A stretch of 64,000 nucleotides of DNA from Rhizobium sp. Leaf371 (GTDB taxonomy: Bacteria > Pseudomonadota > Alphaproteobacteria > Rhizobiales > Rhizobiaceae), in contig NZ_LMQB01000012.1 of NCBI RefSeq assembly GCF_001424045.1, positions 478,662 through 542,661 on the forward strand, read 5' to 3'. Below, piece after piece: positions 10,137 to 17,939 of this stretch (the first letter of the stretch is position 1; every line of letters begins with the position of its first letter). The notes under the pieces were generated by a model. That model made no database searches. It saw nothing but the letters and a program-made list of their open reading frames with translations, and had not been told where the DNA came from. The position numbers and the translations under genes are program-made.

Positions 10137-11234
10137 TTACGCCTCCTGCAGACCGGCGATCTGCGCGCACATCATCGGCGTGCAGCGCAGGATGCCCTGC
10201 CGCCCGTCCGTCCGCACCATGGTCAAGGCCATCTCCGCATGACGCATGAGGTCCCGCGGCCCGCCGACGGTGGCGGTCGTCGCGATGCCGGCCGAAAGCG
10301 ACAGCGTCTGGCCGGCGAATTCGCGGCTGGGAAGACGGATCTGCAGCGACTGAATGGCATCGCGGATGCGTGTGGCGATAGACTGTGCGTTCTGCTCGCT
10401 GACATCGTGCAGCAGGAAGCCGAACGCGTCGTAGCCGATCCGGGCGACGACATCGCTCTTCTTCACCGACTTGCGGAAGATGGCGGCGCATTTCTTCACG
10501 GCCTTGGCGCCGACCTCCGGCCCATGCCGCTCGGCCAGCGCCCGCAAATGCTCGACGCTGACGAGAACCAGTGCGGCGGGCTTCGTCCTCACGTCCTGCT
10601 CGTCGAACAAGGCGGCGATCGTCATCGACAGCGCGGCGCCGTTCGGCAACCCGGACAGGCCGTCGCGAAGAGCGGCCCGCTGGTCGGCTGCGATCTGCGT
10701 CTGCGCATCGCCGAGCGTCGCCGCCGTCGTCTTGACGGCGTCCGCCAGACGCTTTTCGCAGGTGCGCAGATGCGCCAGCGTCTGTTGAAGCGTCCGTGCC
10801 TCGGCGGCGAAATCCGACATCGACATCACCGGGTCCGTGTCGAGCCTCTGGAGGAAAGCGTCCAGCGTGGCGAGTGCGTCCGTCATCGGCCGGCTTTCCC
10901 GCGAGATCGCCGACGTCATGGTCTGGATCGCCGCGATGGCCATCTGCTGGGCCGCGCCCAACTCCTGAGCCAGATATCCCGGCAGCTTGCGCTTGAGGCC
11001 GATCGCATCGAGCGCCTTTTGCGAGGGGGCGTTGCCGAGCGCCGCGAGATCGCTGGAAAGCGTGGCGGGACTTCCCGAGAACGCGGCGTGAAACAGCTCG
11101 TAATTGCGCGGCAAGGGCTCGACGCCACGTTGCGCCATGGCCTGCGCAATCCGCTGGGCCGTGCCGTGGGGCTGTTCGGAGAAATGTCTCTCAAGTTTCG
11201 ACGCCATGCCGCTGTAACTCATCTGTTCTTTCAT
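10137..11234 (-). CDS. GGDEF-domain protein with degenerate active site
   Basis: The 365-residue cytosolic protein has an alpha-helical N-terminal region (about 1-185) and a C-terminal GGDEF fold (about 186-350). The fold is recognisable from DGLSGLPN at 191-198 and ARIGYDAFGFLL at 264-275, but the signature motif GG[DE]EF reads GYDAF, and the first metal-binding Asp position in LVSVEHL is also lost. It is therefore unlikely to make cyclic di-GMP. Degenerate GGDEF proteins usually act as nucleotide sensors or protein-interaction modules. No EAL domain or membrane segment is present. The start MKEQMSYSG follows an AGGAGG at a longer than ideal spacing; Met5 or Met10 are alternatives. Confidence 0.82.
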   Translation of the reverse strand: MKEQMSYSGMASKLERHFSEQPHGTAQRIAQAMAQRGVEPLPRNYELFHAAFSGSPATLSSDLAALGNAPSQKALDAIGLKRKLPGYLAQELGAAQQMAIAAIQTMTSAISRESRPMTDALATLDAFLQRLDTDPVMSMSDFAAEARTLQQTLAHLRTCEKRLADAVKTTAATLGDAQTQIAADQRAALRDGLSGLPNGAALSMTIAALFDEQDVRTKPAALVLVSVEHLRALAERHGPEVGAKAVKKCAAIFRKSVKKSDVVARIGYDAFGFLLHDVSEQNAQSIATRIRDAIQSLQIRLPSREFAGQTLSLSAGIATTATVGGPRDLMRHAEMALTMVRTDGRQGILRCTPMMCAQIAGLQEA

Positions 11235-11276
11235 CGCCGAGCCCCACCCCCTCCTGCGTTGCCATACCCGACACAC

Positions 11277-11306
11277 ATAATAGCGAAAACATTCAAAAAT
11301 GCTTAA
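11277..11306 (-). promoter_or_regulatory. Candidate promoter of the GGDEF-like gene
   Basis: On the minus strand TTAAGC and TATTAT are separated by 18 bases in a locally AT-rich stretch, about 40 bases upstream of the start codon. The match to a housekeeping promoter is fair, and the AT-richness against a GC-rich background supports it. Confidence 0.4.
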
Positions 11307-11523
11307 GTGGCATTCAACCTCTGGATGTTTGTCCGATCCTGACAGTTTTCGTGGCCGTCGGTGCTCTCCGTGATCCGCTCTCCGTGTAAATCCAGCGATC
11401 CCCCCTCGTGAAAACCCAAGAACCTGCGATAGCTGGTCCGACAGGCCGTTCTCCTGCGAATCAGGTGCCGCAACGGCGCCGCGCGCGGGGATCTGTGCCG
11501 ACCGAGAGGAAAGGAACTCCGCC

Positions 11524-12288
11524 ATGAGCGTCCTGCGCAACCAGATCGTGCCCTGGATCAAGGTTCTCGCCTGCCAGGCGCTGGTTCTCGCGATCGTTCT
11601 TTCGCTGTCGGGCTCTCTCACGCCGGGCTCTCTCACGCCGGGCACGCTTCCCGTTCTGCTCGGGCAGGGTGCAGCCGCTGCCGGCCTCGGGCTGCTCCTG
11701 CGGATGCCGCGCATCTGGCTTCTGGTCCAGTTTCTGCTGCCGGTTGCGGTCGTCTATGGCGATGCGGTGCCGGCCTGGGCCTATCTTGTGGCCTTCGTGC
11801 TCTGCGCGCTCGTCTACTGGAACAGCGCCTCCGAGCAGGTGCCGCTCTACCTCACCAACCGGCGGACCTGGCAGGCACTGGCCGACCTCGTCGCCGCCTC
11901 GCAGGCCAGGCGCGTGGTCGATCTCGGCAGCGGCATGGGCGGCGTCGTCACCTTCCTCGCCCGCGCCCATCCGGCCGTCGAGGTGAGCGGCCTGGAAACG
12001 GCGCCGCTGGTCGTGGCCGCCTCCAAGCTCCGCATCGCCTTCAGCCGCCTTCCCAATGCCCGCATCGTCTATCGCAGCCTGTGGGATGCGGATCTCGGCA
12101 CCTATGACGTCGTCTATTGCTTCCTCTCGCCGGTGCCGATGGCCCGCCTGTTCGAAAAGGCCCGGCGCGAGATGCGCCCGGGCACGCTCTTCGTCAGCAA
12201 CAGTTTCACCGTGCCCGGCCGTGCAGCCGACCGCATCCTCGATGTCGACGATGCCCGCCACACCCAGCTGCACATCTACACGCTCTGA
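11524..12288 (+). CDS. Membrane-anchored class I SAM-dependent methyltransferase
   Basis: The 254-residue protein combines an N-terminal membrane region with a C-terminal cytosolic methyltransferase fold. Hydrophobic segments lie at about residues 10-30, 45-63, and 68-100. The SAM-binding glycine loop VVDLGSGMGG is at about 137-146, followed by an acidic residue at the end of the next strand (SGLET) and YDVVYCFLSPVPM as motif post-II/IV. The substrate is unknown; the membrane anchor suggests a membrane-associated or lipid substrate. Near the start there is an exact 15-base in-frame tandem duplication (SLTPG twice, around 11611-11640) in the first loop. It is convergent with the DinB gene four bases away. 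Confidence 0.8.
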   Translation: MSVLRNQIVPWIKVLACQALVLAIVLSLSGSLTPGSLTPGTLPVLLGQGAAAAGLGLLLRMPRIWLLVQFLLPVAVVYGDAVPAWAYLVAFVLCALVYWNSASEQVPLYLTNRRTWQALADLVAASQARRVVDLGSGMGGVVTFLARAHPAVEVSGLETAPLVVAASKLRIAFSRLPNARIVYRSLWDADLGTYDVVYCFLSPVPMARLFEKARREMRPGTLFVSNSFTVPGRAADRILDVDDARHTQLHIYTL

Positions 12289-12292
12289 CGCA

Positions 12293-12793
12293 TCAGGCCC
12301 GATCGCTGCGGAAGAAGAAGGCCAGATCCAGCACCACGCTCGGCTGCCCGAGGCTGGTCAGGATCATGTGGCACTGGCCGCGATGATGGGTTTGGTGGTT
12401 GAAGAGGTGCGCGAGGCAGGGGCTGAGCCTCTGGCTGATCGGCTCGGGAATGCTGATCGGCGTGTAGGTGAAGACGCCGGCGAGATCGTCCGGGGTGAGG
12501 CTGTCGATCCAGCCGGCGATCCTCCGGTCCTCCGCCACCCGCGCTTCCGTCAGGTCCGCGAAATCATCGAACAGCACGGCGTCGAGCGTGGTCGGTGCCT
12601 CGCCCTGTCCGGTAAAGCGTTTCATCCAGATCCGGTCGGTGGCCAGCAGGTGGTTCAGGGTTGCGTGCAGCGAGCCGAAGGCCGCACCCGTCTCCCGGTG
12701 GCGACCCTCCGTGCCGAGCGCCTGCGCCGCGGCATAGATGCGACCGTTGGCCCAGCTGTTATAGGCGGCAAACATGCGGAAATGGTCGATCAT
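12293..12793 (-). CDS. DinB family protein
   Basis: The 166-residue product has the four-helix DinB/YfiT-like fold signature: a His in LHATLNHLLATDRIW at about residue 47 and two more in HLFNHQTHHRGQ at about 132-140, the usual three-His metal site. Members include thiol-dependent metalloenzymes such as bacillithiol or mycothiol transferases, but most proteobacterial copies, like this one, have no assigned reaction. Despite the name, it is unrelated to DNA polymerase IV. It stands alone, divergent from the GST gene. Confidence 0.88.
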   Translation of the reverse strand: MIDHFRMFAAYNSWANGRIYAAAQALGTEGRHRETGAAFGSLHATLNHLLATDRIWMKRFTGQGEAPTTLDAVLFDDFADLTEARVAEDRRIAGWIDSLTPDDLAGVFTYTPISIPEPISQRLSPCLAHLFNHQTHHRGQCHMILTSLGQPSVVLDLAFFFRSDRA

Positions 12794-12948
12794 GGCGGCT
12801 CCTGCGCATTGGAAGGCCCGATCTTATCTCGCCATGAGTTCAACAGGCATGATGCCATCCATGAAATTTGCTGATTTGCTTTCCCGCCTTTCCCGCGCTC
12901 AGATGGCCCGGCTGAGATGACCGCGACACCGGATACGGGAGACCTGCG

Positions 12949-13656
12949 ATGACGAGACTGCTCTACGGGCTGTGCGGCGAAGACCGGGCGCGGCGTTTTT
13001 CGCCGCATGTCTGGAAGGTCGAGATGGCGCTTGCCCATAAGGGGCTCGATTGTCGCGTGGTGCCGCTCGGCTTCACGGACATTCCCAAGGTGGAAGGCGG
13101 CGCGACGAAGATGGTGCCGTATCTCATCGATGGCGATCAGGCAGTCGTCGACAGCTTCGCCATCGCCCAGTATCTGGATGCGACCTATCCGGACCGGCCG
13201 ACGCTCTTTGCAGGCGAGGGCGGACGCGCCACGGCACGCTTTGTCGAAGCCTTCTCGCAGACGGTTCTGCATCCGGCCATCACCCGGATGATCCTCCTCG
13301 ATATCCACGACCGGCTCGGCCCGGAGGATCGCGCCTATTTCCGCAAAAGCCGCGAGGCCGCGTTCGGCAAGAGCCTCGAAGATGTCGCGGCTGCCGCCCC
13401 GGCGGAGCGGGCGGGCTTCGCCGACAAGCTCAATCCGCTGCGCTACCTGCTCAAAAAGCAGCCCTTCATCGGCGGGGAGACGCCGCTCTTTGCCGACTAC
13501 ATCGTCTTCGGCGCCCTGCAATGGGCCCGCATCGTCTCGCCGCAGCCGCTGCTGGAGCCGGACGATGCCGTCTCCGGCTGGTTCGAGCGCTGCCTCGATC
13601 TTCACGACGGTCTCGGCCGCGCGATCCCCTCCGCCGGAACCGCCGAGGCGGCCTGA
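12949..13656 (+). CDS. Glutathione S-transferase, LigE/beta-etherase-like
   Basis: The 235-residue protein has a thioredoxin-like N-terminal GST domain (about 1-85) with the SPHVWKVEMALAHKG helix, the MVPYLIDGD cis-Pro segment and the DSFAIAQYLDATYPDRP region, then an all-helical C-terminal domain ending in DLHDGLGRA. These runs resemble the sphingomonad lignin beta-etherase LigE group, recalled from family knowledge, more than ordinary detoxifying GSTs. The Ser in SPHVW is the candidate glutathione-activating residue. No other lignin-degradation gene is nearby, so actual etherase activity is an inference. It precedes ndk by about 110 bases but ndk seems to have its own promoter. Confidence 0.85.
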   Translation: MTRLLYGLCGEDRARRFSPHVWKVEMALAHKGLDCRVVPLGFTDIPKVEGGATKMVPYLIDGDQAVVDSFAIAQYLDATYPDRPTLFAGEGGRATARFVEAFSQTVLHPAITRMILLDIHDRLGPEDRAYFRKSREAAFGKSLEDVAAAAPAERAGFADKLNPLRYLLKKQPFIGGETPLFADYIVFGALQWARIVSPQPLLEPDDAVSGWFERCLDLHDGLGRAIPSAGTAEAA

Positions 13657-13702
13657 TCGCGGCTCTGCCGTTTTCGAAATCGGGCCATGCGGCGCATTCC
13701 CC

Positions 13703-13731
13703 TTGTCTTGCGTGCGGCGTCTCGCTAAGGA
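13703..13731 (+). promoter_or_regulatory. Candidate ndk promoter
   Basis: TTGTCT, preceded by C as in the alphaproteobacterial -35 element, and TAAGGA are separated by 17 bases and end about 38 bases before the ndk start codon. The -10 match is moderate. Confidence 0.35.
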
Positions 13732-13769
13732 ACCGTCCAAACGAACGCAACTCCTAGGGATTTGACACC

Positions 13770-14192
13770 ATGGCGATTGAACGCACCTTTTCGATGATCA
13801 AGCCGGACGCAACGAAGCGCAACCTGACCGGCGCGATCACCAAGATGATCGAAGACGCCGGCCTGCGCGTCATCGCCTCCAAGCGCGTCTGGATGAGCCA
13901 GCGCGAAGCCGAAGGCTTTTACGCCGTTCACAAGGATCGCCCCTTCTTCGGCGAACTGGTTCAGGGCATGACCTCCGGCCCGACGATCGTTCAGGTTCTC
14001 GAAGGCGAGAACGCCATCCTGAAGAATCGCGAAATCATGGGCGCCACCAACCCGGCCAATGCCGACGAAGGCACGATCCGCAAAACGCACGCTTTGTCGA
14101 TCGGCGAAAACTCCGTCCACGGCTCCGACGCCCCGGAAACCGCTGCCGAAGAAATCACCTACTGGTTCTCGGCCACCGAAATCGTCGGCTGA
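13770..14192 (+). CDS. ndk: Nucleoside diphosphate kinase
   Basis: Ndk transfers the gamma phosphate from ATP to other (d)NDPs through a phosphohistidine intermediate and balances nucleotide pools in the cytosol. The 140-residue length is typical. The catalytic His is His117 in NSVHGSD, and the N-terminal [11 protein letters not shown] with the nucleotide-contacting Lys is present. The [14 protein letters not shown] segment is also diagnostic. A strong hairpin terminator follows directly, so it is probably monocistronic. Confidence 0.98.
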   Translation: MAIERTFSMIKPDATKRNLTGAITKMIEDAGLRVIASKRVWMSQREAEGFYAVHKDRPFFGELVQGMTSGPTIVQVLEGENAILKNREIMGATNPANADEGTIRKTHALSIGENSVHGSDAPETAAEEITYWFSATEIVG

Positions 14193-14217
14193 TACCGCGT
14201 CAACGAACTGACAACAT

Positions 14218-14249
14218 AAAAGGCCGGAGCAGCGATGCTCCGGCCTTTT
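14218..14249 (+). terminator. Rho-independent terminator of ndk
   Basis: A perfect 13-bp stem (AAAAGGCCGGAGC pairing with GCTCCGGCCTTTT) closes a 6-base loop 26 bases after the ndk stop, ending in a T tract. The symmetry also allows it to act on transcripts from the opposite strand. Confidence 0.85.
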
Positions 14250-14299
14250 GTGTTGTCGCCGGTCTGGCTTGCGGTATCTCGGCAGACGCGGCGCGGCAA

Positions 14300-14815
14300 T
14301 CAGATCGGACACCCCGTTTCCGGCGCATAGTCCACGCTGCCGTCTTCCCGCAGGATATCCGGGTTAATGGCGTAGCCGGGGCCGACCACCAGCGGCTTTG
14401 CCGTGAGGACGGTCTGGTCGACCGTCGAGATCGCGGTGGTCTCGATCGATTGCACGACCTTGCCCGCACCGTCGAGGATGCGGATGCCGACCGTGTAGGG
14501 TCGGTCCTTCCGGACGCAGTGGATCGGCGGGCTTTCCAGCACGATCGTGTCCCAGAACGGGAAGATCTTCGTCCGCGTCACCAGCGGCGCTCCGCCGCGC
14601 GGGTCCTCGAAGGTCGCGACGGCCAGGGCCGGGTCGGGCAGGACGCCGGTGCGGCGCAGGGTGATCATGTAGTGCGCCCGGGCGATGCGGTAGTTGAAGA
14701 CGAAGAGGCGCCCGGATACCTCCGTCGGTCCCGATCCGGTCTCGCGCTGGCATCCGGCCGAAAGAGCTGCGGCAAGCAGGCCGAGCACGACGATGGCGCA
14801 TCGAGGACTATTCAC
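14300..14815 (-). CDS. Predicted lipoprotein of unknown function
   Basis: Starting from a GTG that overlaps the stop of the upstream CGNR gene (GTGA), the 171-residue product has a lipoprotein signal: a short N-region with Arg, a hydrophobic stretch of about 13 residues, and the lipobox LSAGC with Cys near residue 22. The mature part has no motif I recognise; it contains a conserved-looking Cys in IHCVRK and ends ETGCPI, so a disulfide in the periplasm is possible. The translational coupling to the CGNR regulator gene suggests joint expression. A longer ATG start adding 41 residues overlaps the CGNR gene and would bury the signal, so I reject it. Confidence 0.7.
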   Translation of the reverse strand: MNSPRCAIVVLGLLAAALSAGCQRETGSGPTEVSGRLFVFNYRIARAHYMITLRRTGVLPDPALAVATFEDPRGGAPLVTRTKIFPFWDTIVLESPPIHCVRKDRPYTVGIRILDGAGKVVQSIETTAISTVDQTVLTAKPLVVGPGYAINPDILREDGSVDYAPETGCPI

Positions 14816-15357
14816 GCCGCGCCCCCATCCTTCGCACGGCGATAGTGCCGGCTGGCCTTGCGCCGGTTGCCGCACACGGTCATGTCGCACCAGGCCCGGC
14901 TCCGGTTCTTGCTTCGGTCGAAGAACAGCCAGCCGCAATTCGCGCAGATCTTCAGCCGCCCGTCATCCGCGCGCGCGGCAAGCCGAAGCGCGGAGCGTGC
15001 CGTCGATGCGCCGAGATCGGCCCCGTTCGGCGACAGCCGCAGCGTCCGCGCCGCCGCGTCGAGCAGGTCGGCCAGCAGGCCGGCGTCATCCGCACCCTCG
15101 ACCCGTTGCCGGAAATACCGGTCGATCGCCTCGCGCAAGGCGAGGAACGCTGCCCGGTCTGCCGGTGGCATCAGGAGGCGCGTCGGCAGCGGCTCGGCGC
15201 AGAGCGTCGTCGCCGCGGACGCAAAGGCCGCGAGCCCATCGGCGTGTTCAAACCGGTCGATCGATCGCTCCGGCGTCGCACGCAAAATGACGCTGTTGGC
15301 CACGTCGAGGGCGAGGAGGCCGCCGGAAAAGCGATGCGGGGTCCAGAGGAAGTCCAT
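14812..15357 (-). CDS. CGNR zinc-finger transcriptional regulator
   Basis: The 181-residue protein has the N-terminal ABATE/stress-response domain (about 1-130) and the C-terminal CGNR zinc finger: ICANCGWLFFD with CxxC, then AWCDMTVCGNRRKA supplying the second Cys pair. Members are predicted DNA-binding regulators. The ATG at 15357 is preferred; a TTG two codons upstream would start inside the palindrome described next. No ribosome-binding site is visible before the ATG, and a TATATT on the minus strand about 7 bases upstream could make the message leaderless. It overlaps the lipoprotein gene downstream and is divergent from the LivH-like permease gene. Confidence 0.88.
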   Translation of the reverse strand: MDFLWTPHRFSGGLLALDVANSVILRATPERSIDRFEHADGLAAFASAATTLCAEPLPTRLLMPPADRAAFLALREAIDRYFRQRVEGADDAGLLADLLDAAARTLRLSPNGADLGASTARSALRLAARADDGRLKICANCGWLFFDRSKNRSRAWCDMTVCGNRRKASRHYRRAKDGGAA

Positions 15358-15361
15358 GATC

Positions 15362-15399
15362 AAATATAACTGGTAAAAGCCATTTCACCAGTTATATTT
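15362..15399. promoter_or_regulatory. Perfect 13-bp inverted repeat, candidate operator with divergent -10 elements
   Basis: AAATATAACTGGT at 15362-15374 is exactly inverted at 15387-15399 around a 12-base centre whose sides also partly match (TGGTAAAA against TGGTGAAA). Each arm contains a TATATT facing outward, placed correctly to serve as the -10 box for the gene on its side. The element fills almost the whole gap between the CGNR gene and the permease gene. The likely reader is the CGNR protein itself, which is inference from position. Confidence 0.7.
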
Positions 15400-15419
15400 T
15401 ATCGGGAGGAGGGCGGCGC

Positions 15420-16316
15420 ATGTATCTGCTGCAACAGCTTGCCAATGCCCTGCCGGTCGCAGCCCTCTATGCCGTCCTCGCCTTCGGCTACGCGATTGCC
15501 TTCGGCGTCACCAGGCGTGTGGACCTGACCTATGGCGCGCTGTTCGCCTTTGCGGGGCAGATCTTCGTGCTGTTTGCCGATGTCGGCTGGAACCGCCTCT
15601 GGCTGGTGCTGCCGGCCTGTCTTGCGCTCGGGGCTGCCTGTTCTCTCGCCTACACCGCCGGTGCCGGCCTCCTCGTCGGCCGCGTCGTGATGGCGCGGCT
15701 GCTGAGCGCATCGCCCAACGCCGTCATCGTCGCCGGCCTCGGCGTGTCGCTCGTGCTGATGGAGACGGCACGGCTTGCCGCGAAGACGCGCAGCCTCTGG
15801 CTGCCGCCGTTCCTCAACGCGCCGGTCACGCTCTGGTCGGAGCGGGCTGCCGATGTCAGCCTTACGCTGATCCAGCTCGGCAATATCGCGGTGATGCTGG
15901 CGATCGTCGGCCTTGGCGCGCTTGTTCTGCGCTTCGGAAGGGCCGGCCGCCTGTGGCGCGCCGTCCACGACGATCCGCGCGCCGCCGAACTCTGCGGGGT
16001 CGATGCCCGCAGCGTCTTCCTCGGCGCCTATCTCGTGGCCACCCTGATCGCCGCTGTCAGCGGCATTCTCGCCACGTCCTATTACGGCAACATGGATTTC
16101 GGCGCGGGCCTGCTGTTCGGGCTGAAGGTGGTGATGATCGCCGGCATCGGCGGCGCCGGGCATCCGCTCCGCGCGGCGGCGGGTGCTGCGCTGCTCGGGC
16201 TGGCGGAAACGCTCTGGAGCGCCTTCGGGCCCATGGCCTGGCGCGATCCTTTCGTGTTGACACTGCTGATCGTCATCATCGTCGTCGCCGGCCGGGGAGA
16301 TCGGCCCGTTCCCTGA
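15420..16316 (+). CDS. Orphan LivH-type branched-chain amino acid ABC permease
   Basis: The 298-residue integral membrane protein has about eight hydrophobic segments and the LivH-type ABC permease layout. It includes the early AFGYAIAFGVTRRVDLTYGA segment typical of LivH (GLNLVFGVMRVINFAHG in homologues) and the cytosolic coupling segment RAVHDDPRAAELCGVDARSVF. LivH normally works with LivM, two ATPases and a binding protein; none of these is encoded next to it. A GGGAGGAGGG ribosome-binding site precedes the ATG. It may borrow partners encoded elsewhere or be a remnant. Regulation by the adjacent CGNR protein is likely from the shared palindrome. Confidence 0.85.
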   Translation: MYLLQQLANALPVAALYAVLAFGYAIAFGVTRRVDLTYGALFAFAGQIFVLFADVGWNRLWLVLPACLALGAACSLAYTAGAGLLVGRVVMARLLSASPNAVIVAGLGVSLVLMETARLAAKTRSLWLPPFLNAPVTLWSERAADVSLTLIQLGNIAVMLAIVGLGALVLRFGRAGRLWRAVHDDPRAAELCGVDARSVFLGAYLVATLIAAVSGILATSYYGNMDFGAGLLFGLKVVMIAGIGGAGHPLRAAAGAALLGLAETLWSAFGPMAWRDPFVLTLLIVIIVVAGRGDRPVP

Positions 16317-16337
16317 AAGGATGGCCGTCGCAGATCG

Positions 16338-16796
16338 TCAAGACCAGCGATCCCGCGCCGTGTCGTCTGCGTCTTTCGCCGAGACCCAGCCGCGGGCGGT
16401 GCCGTCCTTCAGGTGTTCCTTCTTCCAGAAGGGCGCGGCGGTCTTCAGATAGTCCATGATGAAGGACGCGCCGTCAAAGGCCGCCTGACGGTGCGTGGAG
16501 GCCGCGATCACGAGGACGATGCGGCCGCCGGGATCGATCCGGCCGAACCGGTGGATGGCGGTCGCCCCCTGCAGGTCGAAACGCGCAACGGCCTCCTCGC
16601 AGATCCGCCGGATTTCGGCCTCGGCCATGCCCGGATAATGCTCCAGCTCCAGCGCGGAGAGCAGGCCCTTTTCCTCCCGGCAGAGACCGGAGAAGGTGAC
16701 CACCGCACCGATATCGGTGCGTCCGGCCGAAAGCGCCTCGATCTCGGCCGCCGTGTCGAAATCCTCGGCCTGCACGCGAACGGTAACGGACGCCAT
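16338..16796 (-). CDS. moaE: Molybdopterin synthase catalytic subunit
   Basis: MoaE uses the MoaD thiocarboxylate to convert precursor Z into molybdopterin. The 152-residue product shows the family segments GAVVTFSGLCRE, LELEHYPGMAE, IHRFGRI and ASTHRQAAFDG, and the active-site lysines in FWKKEHLKDG. It begins four bases after the moaD stop, so the two synthase subunits are made from one transcript. The C-terminal tail after residue 140 is short and acidic. Confidence 0.97.
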   Translation of the reverse strand: MASVTVRVQAEDFDTAAEIEALSAGRTDIGAVVTFSGLCREEKGLLSALELEHYPGMAEAEIRRICEEAVARFDLQGATAIHRFGRIDPGGRIVLVIAASTHRQAAFDGASFIMDYLKTAAPFWKKEHLKDGTARGWVSAKDADDTARDRWS

Positions 16797-16800
16797 GCCC

Positions 16801-17061
16801 TCAGCCGCCGGTCATCGGCGGAAAGAGGGCGATCTCGCGCGGCGAACCGAGCGGCTCGTCATGCTCGACATGCTCCTGGTCGATGGCGACGCGAATGACG
16901 TTCTCGTGCTCCAGCGCCGCGGCGTAGTCCTCGCCACGGTTTTTCAGAAACGCGATGAGATCGCCGGCCGTGACCACGTCGTCCGGCAGGGAGACGATTT
17001 CGTCGCCAAGGCCGATCCGCTCGCGCACCCAGGCGAAGTAGACGAGGCGGACCTCTCTCAT
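16801..17061 (-). CDS. moaD: Molybdopterin synthase sulfur-carrier subunit
   Basis: The 86-residue ubiquitin-like protein ends in the essential Gly-Gly (FPPMTGG), which is adenylated by MoeB/MoaD activating enzyme and thiocarboxylated. The N-terminal strand VRLVYFAWVRERIG and the V-x-ALFPP-like end are typical. The ATG start overlaps the pgsA stop by four bases (ATGA); longer in-frame starts lie within pgsA. Its product is used by MoaE, encoded just downstream, and ultimately supplies cofactor to enzymes such as the molybdopterin oxidoreductase encoded near 35 kb. Confidence 0.95.
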   Translation of the reverse strand: MREVRLVYFAWVRERIGLGDEIVSLPDDVVTAGDLIAFLKNRGEDYAAALEHENVIRVAIDQEHVEHDEPLGSPREIALFPPMTGG

Positions 17062-17648
17062 TCGTCCACCAGATGCTTCAGCCCGGCGCGGAAATAGTCG
17101 TAACCGGTGTAGAGCGTGATGGCGGCGGCGATCCACAGCAAGGCGATGCCCATCTCGGTCGTATAGGGCAGAACCTTGTCGCCCGCCGGACCCGCCAGCA
17201 GAAAGGCGATCGCCACCATCTGGATCGTCGTCTTCCACTTGGCGATTCGCGTCACGGGCACGCTGACCTTCAGCGCCGCCAGATATTCGCGCAGTCCGGA
17301 CACCAGGATCTCGCGGCAGAGGATGATGATCGCAGCCCAGATCGACCAGCCGGCAATGGTGCCGTCGGCCGCCACCAGCAGCAGCACCGAGGCGACCAGC
17401 AGCTTGTCGGCGATCGGGTCGAGCATCCGGCCGATATTGGAGGTCTGCTTCCAGATCCGCGCGAGATAGCCGTCGAAGAAGTCGGTGATCGAGGCCACCG
17501 CGAACAGGCCGAGCGCCGTCCAGCGGGCGATATCGGAGCTTTGCAGCTTGCCCTCGATAAAGAAGCAGAGAACGATCAGCGGAACCGCGAGAATGCGCCC
17601 GTAGGTGAGGAGATTGGGAATATTGTAGGCGACGGGCACGGTTCGCAT
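17058..17648 (-). CDS. pgsA: CDP-diacylglycerol-glycerol-3-phosphate 3-phosphatidyltransferase
   Basis: PgsA makes phosphatidylglycerol phosphate, the committed step to phosphatidylglycerol and cardiolipin. The 196-residue inner-membrane protein has the full CDP-alcohol phosphotransferase signature D-x2-DG-x2-AR-x8-G-x3-D-x3-D with Asp56, Asp59, Gly60, Ala63, Arg64, Gly73, Asp77 and Asp81, and several hydrophobic helices. The ATG at 17648 gives MRTVPVAYNIPNLLTYGR, the standard beginning; an upstream start adds 49 basic residues and is rejected. It lies upstream of moaD and moaE with overlaps, forming a pgsA-moaD-moaE transcript as in other rhizobia, where uvrC often precedes it. Here a thioesterase gene on the opposite strand separates it from uvrC. 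Confidence 0.96.
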   Translation of the reverse strand: MRTVPVAYNIPNLLTYGRILAVPLIVLCFFIEGKLQSSDIARWTALGLFAVASITDFFDGYLARIWKQTSNIGRMLDPIADKLLVASVLLLVAADGTIAGWSIWAAIIILCREILVSGLREYLAALKVSVPVTRIAKWKTTIQMVAIAFLLAGPAGDKVLPYTTEMGIALLWIAAAITLYTGYDYFRAGLKHLVDE

Positions 17649-17939
17649 GTCAACTCGGTCTCTGGACTTCGTACGCAATTCGTACAGGCGGGATGAAAGA
17701 CGTCGTGACCCGGAGGTCAACCGGTTTTTGATGATTGAGCGGCAATTGTGGCGGAATTCCTCTGAACAGGCCGTGAACCACCGCGACATGCCCACCCTGA
17801 TCTGCGACCTTTCCCCGGAAAACCGCGTGCCAGTGATGACGGATGACCGCGGATCACGTGTTGCGGAAGCTTCCGGGCGCTGTAGTGTCTGTCTCTAATA
17901 GGCAGAGCACTCGCCTGGCAATCGGGGAAAGGACGCGCG

